The translations under genes and the position numbers were made by a program. A DNA stretch of 31,127 nucleotides from Spirochaetia bacterium (GTDB lineage Bacteria > Spirochaetota > Spirochaetia > Treponematales > Breznakiellaceae), in the NCBI GenBank assembly GCA_025997715.1, contig BNUY01000013.1, positions 1 through 31,127 of the forward strand. The letters are read 5' to 3'. The notes under the pieces are model-generated. The model ran no database searches. It saw only the letters and a program-made list of their open reading frames with translations, and was not told the origin of the DNA. This document shows positions 15,236 through 24,723 of the stretch, one piece after another. How positions within the stretch are numbered: position 1 is the first letter of the stretch; every line of letters begins with the position of its first letter.

Positions 15236-17029
15236 ATGGATGAGATAAGAGACGGGCGGGAACAAGTTCCCGCTTGGAAAACCCGGATAGTCCGGGCCCT
15301 GGAACACATACTTGCCGATACCGGTACACAGGGACACATTGATCCCGCCCAGGTGATCGCCGAGACACCCCCCAAGCCGGAACTGGGCGATCTGGGTTTC
15401 CCCATGTTCAGTTTCGCTAAACTATTACGGAAAGGCCCGCCCCAGATCGCGCAGATGGTCGCCACCGCCTTAAGCGCCGACACTAATGCTGACGACAGTA
15501 ATGCTACGGGCAAGGCCGCCGGGACTTTCGCCGCCGAAGGCCCCTACCTGAATGTGCGCCTTGACCGCCCCTCCGTAACCGCCGCCGTCCTTGCCCGCAT
15601 GGCGGACGAAAGCGTCCCGGTGGGCCGTCCGGGAACCCTGGCCGCTTCCCGCATCATGGTGGAATTTTCCAGCCCCAACACCAACAAGCCCCTCCACCTG
15701 GGGCACCTCCGGAACGACATCCTGGGGGAGAGCATCTCCCGAATCCTCGCAGCCTGCGGGGCAACAGTGCGCAAGGTCTGCATCATCAACGACCGGGGCA
15801 TCCACATCTGCAAGTCCATGCTGGCCTACAAGGAACAGGGCGGGGGCAAAACGCCGGAATCCGAACACATCAAAAGCGATCACTTTGTGGGGGACTATTA
15901 CGTCAAATACCATCAAATGTCCCAAGAGGACAAAGAAGCAGAGGTACGGGCTCAGGAGATGCTCCGTAAGTGGGAGGCCGGGGATACGGAAACGGTGGAA
16001 CTCTGGCAGAAGATGAAGGACTGGACCGTAAACGGCATGAAGGAAACCTATGCACGCACCGGCATCTCCTTTGATCAGTATTACTACGAAAGCAAAACCT
16101 ACCTCTTGGGGAAGGACGAGGTCTACAAGGGATTGGAAAAAGGGATATTCTACCGGGAGCCCGATGGTGCAGTTGCAGTAGATCTCAACACGGAAAAGCT
16201 GGACAAAAAAATCCTCCTCCGCAAGGACGGCACCTCAATCTACATCACCCAGGATTTCGGCACCGCCATTTTCCGGCACAACGACTGGCCCTTTGATCGC
16301 ATGGTCTACGTGGTAGGCTCCGAACAGCAGTATCACTTCCAGGTCCTTTTCGCCATCCTGAAAAAGCTTGGCTACCGGTGGGCGGATAACCTCTATCACC
16401 TTTCCTACGGCATGGTAAACCTCCCCGAGGGGAAGATGAAGAGCCGTGAAGGTACTGTGGTGGATGCCGACGACCTTATCGACAGTTTGAAGGACCTGGC
16501 CCTGGAAGAGATCCGCAGCAAGGACCGGGAAGAGGCGGTAGGGGATTCCGCAGAGGTGGCGGAGAAGATCGCCCTGGGCGCCCTCCACTACTACCTTTTA
16601 CAGGTGACTCCCGCCAAGGACATGCTCTTCGACCCTAAGGAGTCCCTGTCCTTTAACGGCAACACCGGCCCCTACCTCCAATACATGGGCGCACGAATTT
16701 CGTCCATACTCCGCAAGGCAAACAGTAATACTACGGGTAACATCAAACCGGAACTGCTCGGCAGTGACGCCGAATGGGAACTGGTCAAGACCATCTCCGC
16801 CTATCCCAATGCGGTGGCGGATGCCGCAGCCCGTATGGACCCATCCATTCTGGCGGCCTACCTCTACGATCTGTCCAAGGGCTTCAGCCGCTTCTACCAC
16901 GACTGCCCCATCCTCAACGCCGCTTCCCCCGATCTGGCGGCAGGTAGACTAGCCCTGTCCAAGGGAGTGCTGCGGGTACTGCGGGATGCGCTAGGCCTTA
17001 TCGGGATACCGTTTTTGGAGACCATGTAG
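15236..17029 (+). CDS. argS: arginyl-tRNA synthetase
   Basis: A 597-residue class I synthetase that charges tRNA-Arg with arginine using ATP. The N-terminal additional domain (about residues 1-120) precedes the HIGH-type motif HLGH (154-157) in SSPNTNKPLHLGHLRND. The second signature is KMKSREGT (400-407), the form found in one bacterial ArgRS subgroup in place of KMSKS. The C-terminal anticodon-binding DALR-type helices run to the end (FSRFYHDCPIL is typical). The start at 15236 has AAGGA about seven bases upstream. Length and motifs are complete, so it should be functional. It shares strand and spacing with pgeF, and a repeat array follows immediately. Confidence 0.97.
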   Translation: MDEIRDGREQVPAWKTRIVRALEHILADTGTQGHIDPAQVIAETPPKPELGDLGFPMFSFAKLLRKGPPQIAQMVATALSADTNADDSNATGKAAGTFAAEGPYLNVRLDRPSVTAAVLARMADESVPVGRPGTLAASRIMVEFSSPNTNKPLHLGHLRNDILGESISRILAACGATVRKVCIINDRGIHICKSMLAYKEQGGGKTPESEHIKSDHFVGDYYVKYHQMSQEDKEAEVRAQEMLRKWEAGDTETVELWQKMKDWTVNGMKETYARTGISFDQYYYESKTYLLGKDEVYKGLEKGIFYREPDGAVAVDLNTEKLDKKILLRKDGTSIYITQDFGTAIFRHNDWPFDRMVYVVGSEQQYHFQVLFAILKKLGYRWADNLYHLSYGMVNLPEGKMKSREGTVVDADDLIDSLKDLALEEIRSKDREEAVGDSAEVAEKIALGALHYYLLQVTPAKDMLFDPKESLSFNGNTGPYLQYMGARISSILRKANSNTTGNIKPELLGSDAEWELVKTISAYPNAVADAAARMDPSILAAYLYDLSKGFSRFYHDCPILNAASPDLAAGRLALSKGVLRVLRDALGLIGIPFLETM

Positions 17030-17048
17030 AGAACTGCCGGCTGGAGCC

Positions 17049-17173
17049 AATAGTAGGCGTTGCACGGGTCGTATAATAGGTATTATACGGGCCATATAAT
17101 AGGCAATATACGGAGCGTATAATAGGCATTGCACGCTCCGTATAATAGGCGTTATACGACCCGTATAATACGC
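17049..17173. repeat. 23-bp tandem palindromic repeat array
   Basis: Five 23-base units plus a partial sixth, with TATAATAGG-type starts at 17049 (degenerate), 17072, 17095, 17118, 17141 and 17164. Most units are themselves near-palindromic, and units also pair with each other: ATACGGAGCGT (17108-17118) matches ACGCTCCGTAT (17133-17143) over 11 bases, and GGGTCGTATAA pairs with TTATACGACCC further out. The array fills the argS to ATPase gap. It could act as a terminator, a protein-binding array or a recombination site; none is proven. Units are contiguous, so it is not a CRISPR. Confidence 0.75.
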
Positions 17174-17203
17174 TTGTGGTAAAACCCCCGGACCCGGTAT
17201 CAT
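17174..17203 (+). promoter_or_regulatory. candidate promoter for the transporter ATPases
   Basis: TTGTGG at 17174-17179, 18-base spacer, TATCAT at 17198-17203, only five bases before the ATG at 17209, which lacks a Shine-Dalgarno. The -35 match is modest. Confidence 0.35.
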
Positions 17204-17208
17204 AAGCC

Positions 17209-18177
17209 ATGCAGCCCTTGCTTCATATTGATAATCTTGATATTCAGTTCCATACCCAGGAGGGGATACACCATGCGGTTCGGGGCCTCTCCCTCCGCCT
17301 GGGGGAAGGTGAAACCCTTGGGCTGGTGGGGGAAAGCGGCAGCGGCAAGAGCGTGAGCGCCCTGGCGGTGATGCGGCTTATCCCGAACCCGCCGGGGAAA
17401 ATCCTGAGGGGGAGTATCTCCTTTAACGGACGGGATTTGCTGACCCTGCCCATGGAGGAGGTGCGCCGGATTCGGGGGAATGAGATTGCCATGATCTTCC
17501 AGGAGCCCATGACCTCCCTCAACCCCATCCACACTTGCGGCGATCAGATCATGGAGCCCCTGATACTCCACCAGGGGCTCAGCAAGAAAGCGGCCCAGGA
17601 GCGGGCTCTGGAGTTACTGACCATGGTGGGAATCCCTAATCCCCGGCAGGGACTGCGGGAATACCCCCACCAGCTTTCCGGGGGTATGCGCCAGCGGGTG
17701 ATGATCGCCATGGCCCTCTCCTGTAAGCCCAAACTGCTCATTGCGGATGAACCCACCACCGCGCTGGACGTTACCATCCAGGCGCAGATTCTGGAACTGA
17801 TGAAGGAGCTGCGCCGGGAAACCGGTTCGTCTATCATCTTTATTACCCACGACCTGGGGGTGATTGGGGAGCTTTGCAGCCGGGTGGCGGTTATGTATGC
17901 GGGCCAGGTAGTGGAGGTCTCCCCGGTGGACAGGCTCTTCAATGCGCCGCTCCATCCCTATTCGGAGGGACTCCTGTTCTCTATCCCCGATATCGGCAAG
18001 CCCAAGGACCGGCTCTTTGCTATCGATGGAACGGTGCCGAATCCCTTTGATATGCCCCCGGGCTGCGCCTTTTCCCCCCGGTGCAAATATGTTCAGCCCC
18101 GTTGCAGGGAACAGGTGCCCCCGCTTAGGGAGGCAGAAAATGAACGTTTTGTCCGCTGCTTCATGAGGCAGCTCTGA
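17209..18177 (+). CDS. peptide ABC transporter ATPase, OppD/DppD type
   Basis: A 322-residue nucleotide-binding subunit that powers peptide uptake from the cytoplasmic face. Walker A is GESGSGKS (41-48), the signature LSGGMRQRV follows the mid-point, and Walker B is [12 protein letters not shown] with the switch His in FITHDLG. The C-terminal oligopeptide-transporter extension carries the cysteine cluster [10 protein letters not shown] ... RC typical of OppD/DppD. The ATG at 17209 has no ribosome-binding site. The OppF-type partner follows after 10 bases. The permeases and binding protein are on the other strand just beyond, facing this pair, which is unusual because these five genes normally form one operon. 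Substrate (di- or oligopeptide, or nickel) cannot be fixed from sequence. Confidence 0.93.
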   Translation: MQPLLHIDNLDIQFHTQEGIHHAVRGLSLRLGEGETLGLVGESGSGKSVSALAVMRLIPNPPGKILRGSISFNGRDLLTLPMEEVRRIRGNEIAMIFQEPMTSLNPIHTCGDQIMEPLILHQGLSKKAAQERALELLTMVGIPNPRQGLREYPHQLSGGMRQRVMIAMALSCKPKLLIADEPTTALDVTIQAQILELMKELRRETGSSIIFITHDLGVIGELCSRVAVMYAGQVVEVSPVDRLFNAPLHPYSEGLLFSIPDIGKPKDRLFAIDGTVPNPFDMPPGCAFSPRCKYVQPRCREQVPPLREAENERFVRCFMRQL

Positions 18178-18187
18178 TCCGGAGGTT

Positions 18188-19141
18188 ATGATGGATGTGA
18201 TGGTTCAGGCTCAGGGCCTGCGTAAGTACTTTCCCCTGCGGGACGGCCGGATTTGGAACAGGCGCTCTGTTAAGGCGGTGGATAATGTCAGCTTTGATAT
18301 ACGCCGGGGTGAGACCTTCGGCCTGGTAGGGGAAAGCGGCTGCGGGAAGAGCACCCTGGGGCGTTCCCTGATCTCCCTGTATCCCCTGGATGCGGGAAGG
18401 GTGATCTTTGACGGACAGGATTTAGCGGCCCTCAAGAAGGGGGAACTAAAAAAATTCCGCAAGAAGATGCAGTTCATCTTTCAAGACCCCAGCGCCTCCC
18501 TCAACCCCCGGATTAAGGTAAAGGATATTCTATTGGAGCCCTTCCGGATACACCGGGTTGGCACTGCGGAAGAGCGGCGGCAGAAGATCCGGTTTCTCCT
18601 GGAGCGGGTCGGGCTCTCGAAGTACCACCTTTCCCGGTACCCTCACGAGCTTTCCGGGGGGCAGAAGCAGCGGGTGGGGATCGCCCGGGCGCTGGCGCTG
18701 AACCCGGAATTGATAGTCTGTGACGAAGCGGTCTCTGCCCTGGACGTATCCATCCAGGCCCAGGTTCTCAACCTCCTCTCGGACCTCCAGGGTGATTATC
18801 ACCTGACCTACCTTTTTATCTCCCATAACCTCAGTGTGGTGCACCATGTCAGCGACCGGGTAGGGGTCATGTATCTGGGCAAGCTGGTGGAAGTGGGAAG
18901 CCATGACGCTATTTACGCATCCCCCCTGCACCCCTATACCCGGGCCCTGCTTTCGGCCATCCCCGGGAACGGGGTGGACCGGATCATCCTGCAAGGGGAT
19001 GTGCCCTCTCCGTCAAACCCGCCTGCGGGCTGCCGGTTCCACACCCGCTGTCCCTATAAAACGCCCCGTTGCGTCAGCGAGGAGCCAATCCTGCGAAATG
19101 TCGGGGAGGATGGACATCTGGCAGCGTGCCATGTACCCTAA
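18188..19141 (+). CDS. peptide ABC transporter ATPase, OppF/DppF type (end remodelled by a MITE)
   Basis: A 317-residue partner of the preceding ATPase. It has Walker A GESGCGKS, signature [15 protein letters not shown], Walker [13 protein letters not shown] and switch His in FISHNLS. The C-terminal segment [18 protein letters not shown] is the cysteine-containing Opp/Dpp tail. The start at 18188 follows CCGGAGG closely. The TAA stop at 19139-19141 belongs to an inserted element. Joining the two copies of the 8-base target duplication restores a reading frame that would run H-V-P-G-V-F-L and end at TAA 19380-19382, so the insertion replaced the last four residues. These lie beyond the conserved domain, so activity is probably kept. 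Confidence 0.93.
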   Translation: MMDVMVQAQGLRKYFPLRDGRIWNRRSVKAVDNVSFDIRRGETFGLVGESGCGKSTLGRSLISLYPLDAGRVIFDGQDLAALKKGELKKFRKKMQFIFQDPSASLNPRIKVKDILLEPFRIHRVGTAEERRQKIRFLLERVGLSKYHLSRYPHELSGGQKQRVGIARALALNPELIVCDEAVSALDVSIQAQVLNLLSDLQGDYHLTYLFISHNLSVVHHVSDRVGVMYLGKLVEVGSHDAIYASPLHPYTRALLSAIPGNGVDRIILQGDVPSPSNPPAGCRFHTRCPYKTPRCVSEEPILRNVGEDGHLAACHVP

Positions 19142-19366
19142 ACTTGACCCACAAATCAAAAACGAAGAAGAAAAACCGCAAAGGCGCCGAAGGCGACTAA
19201 GGGGAAGAAGAGGATCCTCCAAGCACCAATTCCGTATTTTTTTTAGCTAGATTCTCTTGTTCTTGGGTTACCATTTTCTTTCCTTCGTCGCCTTTGTCGC
19301 CTTTGCGGTTAAAAATTCTTAATCCTTCGTTATACGCTGATTTATGGGTCAAGTTTAGCATGTACC
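19130..19366. mobile_element. MITE with 8-bp target-site duplication
   Basis: The element spans 19138-19358 (221 bases). Its ends are a perfect 14-base terminal inverted repeat, CTAAACTTGACCCA and TGGGTCAAGTTTAG. It is flanked by an exact direct duplication CATGTACC at 19130-19137 and 19359-19366. Inside, AACCGCAAAGGCG-type sequence on the left pairs with CGCCTTTGCGGTT on the right, so the element is largely palindromic. It has no gene, and must have been moved by a transposase elsewhere in the genome. It lies where the two transporter half-operons converge, and could now terminate transcription from both sides. Confidence 0.85.
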
Positions 19367-19376
19367 GGGGGTGTTC

Positions 19377-20210
19377 CTATAACTGCTTCCGCAGTTTCGG
19401 GTCCAGAAAATCCCGCACGCCGTCGCCAATGAAGTTGGCGCCCATGGACATGGTAAGGATCCCCAGACCGGGGAAGGTGGCGATCCACCAGTAGGTCAGG
19501 TAATTGGCGCCGTCGGACACCATGGCCCCCCACTCGGCGGTGGGCGGGGGAGCGCCCAAACCCAGGAAGCTGAGTCCCGAAAAAAGGAGAATCGCGTTTC
19601 CAAAGTCTACGGTGGCAAGGACGATGATGGAACCGATGCTGTTGGGCAACACTTCCTTAAAGAATATCCGGAATGACGAGGCCCCCATAGATTTTGACGC
19701 CTCGATATACTCGTTGGACCTGACCTGGATGACCATACTCCGCATGACCCGGGCATAGTTGGGCCACCAGACAATCACCATGGCCAGAAGGGTGTGGAAG
19801 AGGCTGGGCCCCAGGGCAGTGGAGATCACCATGGCCAGGATGATGGTGGGAAAAGCCTGGACCAGTTCGGAGAGGCGCATCATAAGCTCGTCCAGGAGGC
19901 CCCCCGCAAAACCGGCGATTCCCCCGTAAACCGCCCCTGCCAGGGAGGCGAAAATGATGGTTAAGAGCCCCCCTTCAATGGAGATACGGCTCCCCATCAG
20001 CACCCGGCTCAGGATATCCCTGCCCAGGCTGTCGGTACCAAAGAGATGGCTGCCCCCGGGTTTGGCAAACCGGGCGCCCAGGTCTTGGGCCAGGGGATCG
20101 AAGGGGACGATCAGCGGGGCAATCGCAGCGATTACTATCCAGAGGCTGCATACCCCCAGTCCAAAGGCGAAGAGCTTATTCTGTTTGAGCAGACGCATGA
20201 ATGGTGTCAT
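19377..20210 (-). CDS. peptide ABC transporter permease, OppC/DppC type
   Basis: A 277-residue inner-membrane permease with an N-terminal transmembrane segment, the conserved FGTDSLGRDILSRVL region, and four to five further segments. The loop EYIEASKSMGASSFRIFFKEVLPN is the EAA motif that docks to the ATPase subunits. The conserved end of OppC/DppC, with AEWGAMV and WWIATFPGL, is intact. The ATG at 20210 overlaps the stop of the upstream permease by four bases (ATGA). Its stop (19379-19377) would have overlapped the ancestral OppF-type stop by a few bases before the MITE separated them. Confidence 0.94.
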   Translation of the reverse strand: MTPFMRLLKQNKLFAFGLGVCSLWIVIAAIAPLIVPFDPLAQDLGARFAKPGGSHLFGTDSLGRDILSRVLMGSRISIEGGLLTIIFASLAGAVYGGIAGFAGGLLDELMMRLSELVQAFPTIILAMVISTALGPSLFHTLLAMVIVWWPNYARVMRSMVIQVRSNEYIEASKSMGASSFRIFFKEVLPNSIGSIIVLATVDFGNAILLFSGLSFLGLGAPPPTAEWGAMVSDGANYLTYWWIATFPGLGILTMSMGANFIGDGVRDFLDPKLRKQL

Positions 20211-21220
20211 TGATACCGTACCCGGGGATCAAGGAACCCGTAGAGCAGGTCTACTATCAGGTTGATGCCGACATAGTTCAGGGCAATCAACAGGGATACC
20301 CCCACAATGGCGGGAAAGTCCAGGTTCTGGGCGGACTGAAAGGCGTATTGGCCGATCCCGGGCCAGGCAAAGATGCTTTCCACCAGAACCATCCCCGAAA
20401 GCAGGTTGCCGAAGCCCACCCCAATAACCGTTACCACCGGGATCAGGGCATTACCCAGGGCATGTTTACGGATCACATCCTGCTCCCGTAGGCCCTTGGC
20501 ATGGGCGGTTCGGATATAATCCTGGGAGAGGATCTCCAGCAAGTTGGAACGGGTGGTGCGGGTTATCAGGCCCATGGTAAACATCCCCAGGCAGATACCG
20601 GGAAGGACCAAATGACTGAGGGCGTCCATGAACAACCTGAAATCTCCTATTATAAGGGCATCAATGGTAAAGAACCCGGTCCAATGAGGGGGCGGTACTA
20701 TCCGGGCGGCGATCCTGCCCGGACCGGGGGCAATACCCAGGGTCAGATAAAACACATAGAGCATGATCAGCGCCAGCCAGAAGGAGGGCACCGAAACCCC
20801 AAAAACAGAGATCCCCCGCAGCAGGTGATCCCCCAGGGTATTCCGCTTTATGGCGGAAATCACCCCAAAGAGGATGCCGAAAACCACCGCGAAGAGGATG
20901 CCGAAACAGGCAAGCTCCACCGTGGCAGGGTAATACCGGGTCAGGTCGTCAAACACCGGCCGTTGGGTCCGGAGAGACATCCCCATATCCCCCCGCAGAA
21001 GGTTTCCCAGGTAGGTCACATATTGAAGATGCAGGGGTTTATCCAGCCCCCATTTTGCCCGGAAATCCGCCACCATCTCAGGATTCGACAGATTCCGCTG
21101 GCTTAAATTGGCGACCACCGGATCGCTGGGTACTGCGTGGGACAGCAGGAAGACGATGAAGGATATACCTATCATCAGAAAGAAGAGAAATACTATTCTT
21201 CTTGCTATATAACGCAGCAC
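20207..21220 (-). CDS. peptide ABC transporter permease, OppB/DppB type
   Basis: A 337-residue permease. The opening MLRYIARRIVFLFFLMIGIS is the usual N-terminal membrane anchor, followed by SHAVPSDPV, GDMGMSLRTQRPV, the EAA-type loop YIRTAHAKGLREQDVIRKH and the family ending DLLYGFLDPRVRY. These mark it as the B subunit that pairs with the C subunit to form the translocation pore. The start is GTG at 21220, seven bases after the binding-protein stop, with an AAAGAAA stretch as a weak ribosome-binding site. It is coupled to the downstream permease through an ATGA overlap. Confidence 0.94.
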   Translation of the reverse strand: MLRYIARRIVFLFFLMIGISFIVFLLSHAVPSDPVVANLSQRNLSNPEMVADFRAKWGLDKPLHLQYVTYLGNLLRGDMGMSLRTQRPVFDDLTRYYPATVELACFGILFAVVFGILFGVISAIKRNTLGDHLLRGISVFGVSVPSFWLALIMLYVFYLTLGIAPGPGRIAARIVPPPHWTGFFTIDALIIGDFRLFMDALSHLVLPGICLGMFTMGLITRTTRSNLLEILSQDYIRTAHAKGLREQDVIRKHALGNALIPVVTVIGVGFGNLLSGMVLVESIFAWPGIGQYAFQSAQNLDFPAIVGVSLLIALNYVGINLIVDLLYGFLDPRVRYQ

Positions 21221-21227
21221 CGTTTCT

Positions 21228-22835
21228 TTACTGTGTGATCCGCTTGAGATCCAACTGATACAGCTCGAGATAATCCGCCCCGGTCAGGCCGCTGCGTATC
21301 GCGTACTGGCTGGTATGCTGGAGCAGCATGGCGAAGGGGCTATCCTCAATCATAGCCTGCTGAATCTGGCCAAACAGGGCGGCGCGCCTAGCATTGTCCG
21401 ACTCCGAGGCAACCTGCTTGCCCAAGGCGGTCAGGCCGGGATTACTCTCGGCGGTCCAGTTGGCCCGAAGCCCCACGGTGTTCCCCGGCAGGAAGGCAAG
21501 CTGGCTGCTGTTATCAGGATAATCCGGGCTCCAATACCACAGGCCCAGGGGCTGCCGGCCGGTCCGATAGGTTTCCAGGGAGATGGTCACGTTTTCGGGA
21601 ACCAGATCCGCCTGAATACCAATGGCCCTGAGGTCATTCTGAATCTTCTGGGCCAGGGTAAGCAGCTCTACCCCCACCACATTATTGGTAGGAACATAGA
21701 GTTTCGTTGAAAACCCATTGGCATAGCCGGCTTCGGCTAACAGCGCCTTGGCTTCCGCTGCCTTGGGGTATCCTGAAACATCAGCCGGGGGGAGGGAGCC
21801 AAAGAGCCCCAGGGGGAAGGGGGCGCTGGGGGTATTCATACCCGGCCCGGCAATCGTCTGAATCCCCGGATAGTCCAGCGCCAGCCGTATTGCTTTCTGG
21901 ACCCTGGGGTTTGCCACGGGCCCGCCGATTTTGGCATCCCGGTTCATCAGCAGGAAGCTTGCGGTCAGTGATTGGGCATCCTTAATGGTGATCCCCGAGG
22001 CTCCTGAAAGGCCTTTGATCTGCTCCGCCTCCAGGTTATAGGCAATATCCACATCTCCCTTTTGGAGCATCATCAACTGGGTATTAGAATCCACCACCGT
22101 GCTGATGGTGATTCGATCATAATAGGGCGCCGTACCCCAATAATGGGGATTCCGCACCAATACCACCTCAACCTGGGGGGTATAGGACTCGATCTGATAG
22201 GGACCTGAGCCTACCGAGTTGGTATCGAGCCAGATCTTGGCAGTATCCGCCGTGGCCGCATTGGCGGCGCTGGTAGCCCCCTGGGCGGCGGCGGCCTTAC
22301 TGTCAAGGATGGCAAAGAAGTTGAATGCCAGCATGATGGGGAAAGCGGGCTCCTTCTCCTTCAGGCGAAATACCACGGTGCCCGCATCGGGGGTATCAAT
22401 ACCGGCGATCCCATCGGCCATAAAGGCGCTATTCCCCTTGAGGTTGATGCCCCGCTCAATACTCCACTTGACATCCGCCGAAGTAAAGGCATTGCCGCTT
22501 ACAAATTTAAGGCCGTTCCGCAGCTTAAAGGTGTAGGTTAGACCATCCGCGGAGACGGTAAAACTTTCCGCCGCCGCGGGTTTCAGATTTTCCAGGCTCC
22601 CCTCAAATTCAACCAGGTTATCATAACAGGCGTGGATAACCATGGACCCATAGGGTTCATAGGCAATGCCGGGATCAAAGCTCTCATAATCGGGATTAAC
22701 CGCGATGATCAGATGTTTTACCCCACCCTGGGCGGCCCCCCCTCCTTCCTTCTTTTTACAGCCGACAAAGGAAAACACCAAGGCTGCCGAAACCAGACAG
22801 GCCGCTAAAAACAGCGCCTTTTTTCTCAAATTCAT
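21228..22835 (-). CDS. peptide-binding lipoprotein, SBP family 5
   Basis: A 535-residue extracytoplasmic solute-binding protein. The signal peptide has basic NLRKK, a hydrophobic core and a relaxed lipobox F-V-G-C with the lipid-carrying Cys at residue 26, so it should be a membrane-anchored lipoprotein. After a charged linker (KKKEGGG) comes the SBP_bac_5 fold, with YEPYGSMVIHACYDNLVEF near the start and TFKLRNGLKFVSGNAFTSADV. It captures peptides or similar ligands for the two permeases transcribed after it. GGAGG lies about seven bases before the ATG. Ligand identity is not evident; close relatives bind dipeptides, oligopeptides, glutathione or nickel complexes. Confidence 0.93.
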   Translation of the reverse strand: MNLRKKALFLAACLVSAALVFSFVGCKKKEGGGAAQGGVKHLIIAVNPDYESFDPGIAYEPYGSMVIHACYDNLVEFEGSLENLKPAAAESFTVSADGLTYTFKLRNGLKFVSGNAFTSADVKWSIERGINLKGNSAFMADGIAGIDTPDAGTVVFRLKEKEPAFPIMLAFNFFAILDSKAAAAQGATSAANAATADTAKIWLDTNSVGSGPYQIESYTPQVEVVLVRNPHYWGTAPYYDRITISTVVDSNTQLMMLQKGDVDIAYNLEAEQIKGLSGASGITIKDAQSLTASFLLMNRDAKIGGPVANPRVQKAIRLALDYPGIQTIAGPGMNTPSAPFPLGLFGSLPPADVSGYPKAAEAKALLAEAGYANGFSTKLYVPTNNVVGVELLTLAQKIQNDLRAIGIQADLVPENVTISLETYRTGRQPLGLWYWSPDYPDNSSQLAFLPGNTVGLRANWTAESNPGLTALGKQVASESDNARRAALFGQIQQAMIEDSPFAMLLQHTSQYAIRSGLTGADYLELYQLDLKRITQ

Positions 22836-22865
22836 TAATTTCCTCCAAGAATTGTATTAATATGC

Positions 22866-22895
22866 ATTTTATCAGAAAAAACTATACATTTTCAA
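22866..22895 (-). promoter_or_regulatory. promoter of the binding protein-permease operon
   Basis: Read on minus: TTGAAA at 22895-22890, 18-base spacer, TAAAAT at 22871-22866, about 30 bases before the binding-protein start. The gap to 23082 otherwise holds only short imperfect inverted repeats and a hairpin AGCCGC-GAA-GCGGCT at 23043-23057, without a T run in the direction of the minus-strand gene it follows. Confidence 0.5.
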
Positions 22896-23029
22896 GCCCC
22901 CGGCGCAACGTATAGCGTATGTTGAGACTGTCGGAAAAGGCTTGCATGCCATAAAACTACTATTAAACACTCATTTAGAGGCGTGTTTTTTCTGCAAAAT
23001 GGCTTTTCCTACACCCTCGTTATACGAAG

Positions 23030-23043
23030 TTTGGAATGCCCCA
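23030..23043. repeat. 14-bp inverted repeat, left boundary of glycan cassette
   Basis: TTTGGAATGCCCCA here is repeated in inverse orientation at 26870-26883. The two copies bracket the AT-rich three-gene glycan cassette. Such a length is unlikely by chance within 4 kb, but no transposase or target duplication was seen. Confidence 0.4.
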
Positions 23044-23082
23044 GCCGCGAAGCGGCTTTATAAATGTTTTTTCATGATTTGT

Positions 23083-24723
23083 TTAATTAGAATATTCATT
23101 TTCCTTTTTAGATAACAATACTAAAATAAGCGGCACGGTAATCACTACATTAAAATGAAAAAACCGAATGTCTTCTCCACTTAATAACAGCATAGTTCCT
23201 AAATTATGGGCAACAGACGGCATAACTAAAACCAAGATATTCTTCCCATTTTTTGCGAATGCCATTAAGCCAAACAATAAGAGCAAAAACATATTCCAGC
23301 CTATTTTAGTCCAGAGATATGCCAAAGGTAAAAAACTAAGTGCTATTGCGTCATAAGCACGAACCCCTTTATTTAATATTTTTTTTAGTAAGTTTGTTTC
23401 TGATGTAGTGTCTACAGGAACACCAACCATATCTACTGTGCCATCTAATCCCCAAACAAATTTCGTTAGATCCCGAACAGCAACCAGTGCAAGCCCGGGT
23501 TTGCTTTTGATAGTTTTTATTGTCATATTTACAAAGTCTTTAAATGGAATACTTGCAACAACACCTGATGAATTTGAATTAAATTTTATCGAATTATAGT
23601 CCCCGGCATGGTATTTTTGATGCCATTCATCATCGGTAGCAATTTCATTTAAGAATACTTTTACCTCCATTGGCAAACTTTGAGGTTCTTTTACCATGAC
23701 ATCACCCATGATAGTCATCGGTATACCAACAGATTCTATAATACCGTTATGTGGAAATTCGACTTTTAGAGCAGTATAAAGAGGAAATCTAATGGCAAAA
23801 ACAACAAAAATAGTCAAGACTAAACATAAAATAGATTTCTTATATTTTTGAAAATAACATATTGGTATAAGACACGCGAGAGGTATTGTGAAAAATATTC
23901 CATTGTGCCGTATTTTACTGGTAATACCAAGAAGTAAAGCACAAAAAATTACATTCGATGTTTTTCTTAACCATTCTCCGCCGGATAGATAAATGTTTAT
24001 CGTCATTATTGACAAATATGTTATGCAGATAGTAAAGGCTAAATCCTTCCACGCATACATCATGATATTCTGTGTATAGGGATTTAAAATAATAAAGCAT
24101 CCGGTTAGTAATATTATTTTTTTTGAAAAACCCCATTTCTCAAGAGTTGCCAGAAAATACCCAACACCAAAACTAAAAACTGCTATTTGAGCAAAAACAA
24201 CAAAAGCATAATGGTTGATTATTCTACTTACAAACCAGATAAATAAAGTGTGAATTACCGGATGCCAGTCATTAAAACTAAATGTTTGCACTTGTTGCCA
24301 TTGGTCTTTTGTATCATTCGATTTTGCACCAGGGAAATTTGCCAGCAATGATAAAAGAAGAATTAAGAAACATGCCGATGAAAATATGATGACTGTCTCT
24401 TTTCTGATAGGTTGAGATTGTCCGGTTTTTATTACACATCTATCAAATTTATGGCAAAAAAGTATCAAAAGAGGTAAAATTATGGAAAACTGGACTATAA
24501 ATTTTATACCATTTATTATAATTCCACCAGAAAAAGAAGGCAATAAAAACACAATACTGCAATAAAAAGACAAAAACACGCACAGAAAAATAAATCCGTT
24601 TCGTCTTTGTTTATCCAACGAATTGAGAAAAATCTTATTGCCGTTTCTTATCGACATCAAGACTGAAAAAATCGAGACAAATGTATTTTTATATTCGATT
24701 AGACTATTGAGTATTTTCTTCAT
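23083..24723 (-). CDS. polytopic membrane protein, DUF6020 / GT-C glycosyltransferase-like
   Basis: A 546-residue protein with about eleven to twelve hydrophobic helices. After the second helix, the external loop [21 protein letters not shown] has the acidic and aromatic character seen near the active site of GT-C-fold transferases, which move sugars from lipid carriers outside the membrane. The pattern [18 protein letters not shown] and [11 protein letters not shown] fits the DUF6020 family as I remember it. The ATG at 24723 has GGAGGAAT upstream and lies within the end of the flavoprotein gene (20-base overlap), so the two are co-translated. The gene is strongly AT-rich compared with the peptide transporter. 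Surface-glycan modification is likely from its neighbours; donor and acceptor are unknown. Confidence 0.75.
   Translation of the reverse strand: MKKILNSLIEYKNTFVSIFSVLMSIRNGNKIFLNSLDKQRRNGFIFLCVFLSFYCSIVFLLPSFSGGIIINGIKFIVQFSIILPLLILFCHKFDRCVIKTGQSQPIRKETVIIFSSACFLILLLSLLANFPGAKSNDTKDQWQQVQTFSFNDWHPVIHTLFIWFVSRIINHYAFVVFAQIAVFSFGVGYFLATLEKWGFSKKIILLTGCFIILNPYTQNIMMYAWKDLAFTICITYLSIMTINIYLSGGEWLRKTSNVIFCALLLGITSKIRHNGIFFTIPLACLIPICYFQKYKKSILCLVLTIFVVFAIRFPLYTALKVEFPHNGIIESVGIPMTIMGDVMVKEPQSLPMEVKVFLNEIATDDEWHQKYHAGDYNSIKFNSNSSGVVASIPFKDFVNMTIKTIKSKPGLALVAVRDLTKFVWGLDGTVDMVGVPVDTTSETNLLKKILNKGVRAYDAIALSFLPLAYLWTKIGWNMFLLLLFGLMAFAKNGKNILVLVMPSVAHNLGTMLLLSGEDIRFFHFNVVITVPLILVLLSKKENEYSN

Noticed and set aside
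17049..17173. Possible CRISPR-like array
   Set aside because: The 23-base units are contiguous with no unique spacers, and no cas genes are present.
16991..17210. Two overlapping 70-codon minus-strand frames with repeated Tyr-rich peptides
   Set aside because: They are translations of the 23-base tandem repeat running into argS; there is no ribosome-binding site or plausible protein.
20501..21106. A 201-codon plus-strand open frame opposite the OppB-type permease
   Set aside because: It is the antisense shadow of a clearly conserved permease in GC-rich DNA, with Gly/His/Gln-rich composition.
22908..23028. Imperfect palindrome resembling another MITE
   Set aside because: Arms match only in short blocks (GGAAAAG and CGTATA parts) and there is no target duplication.
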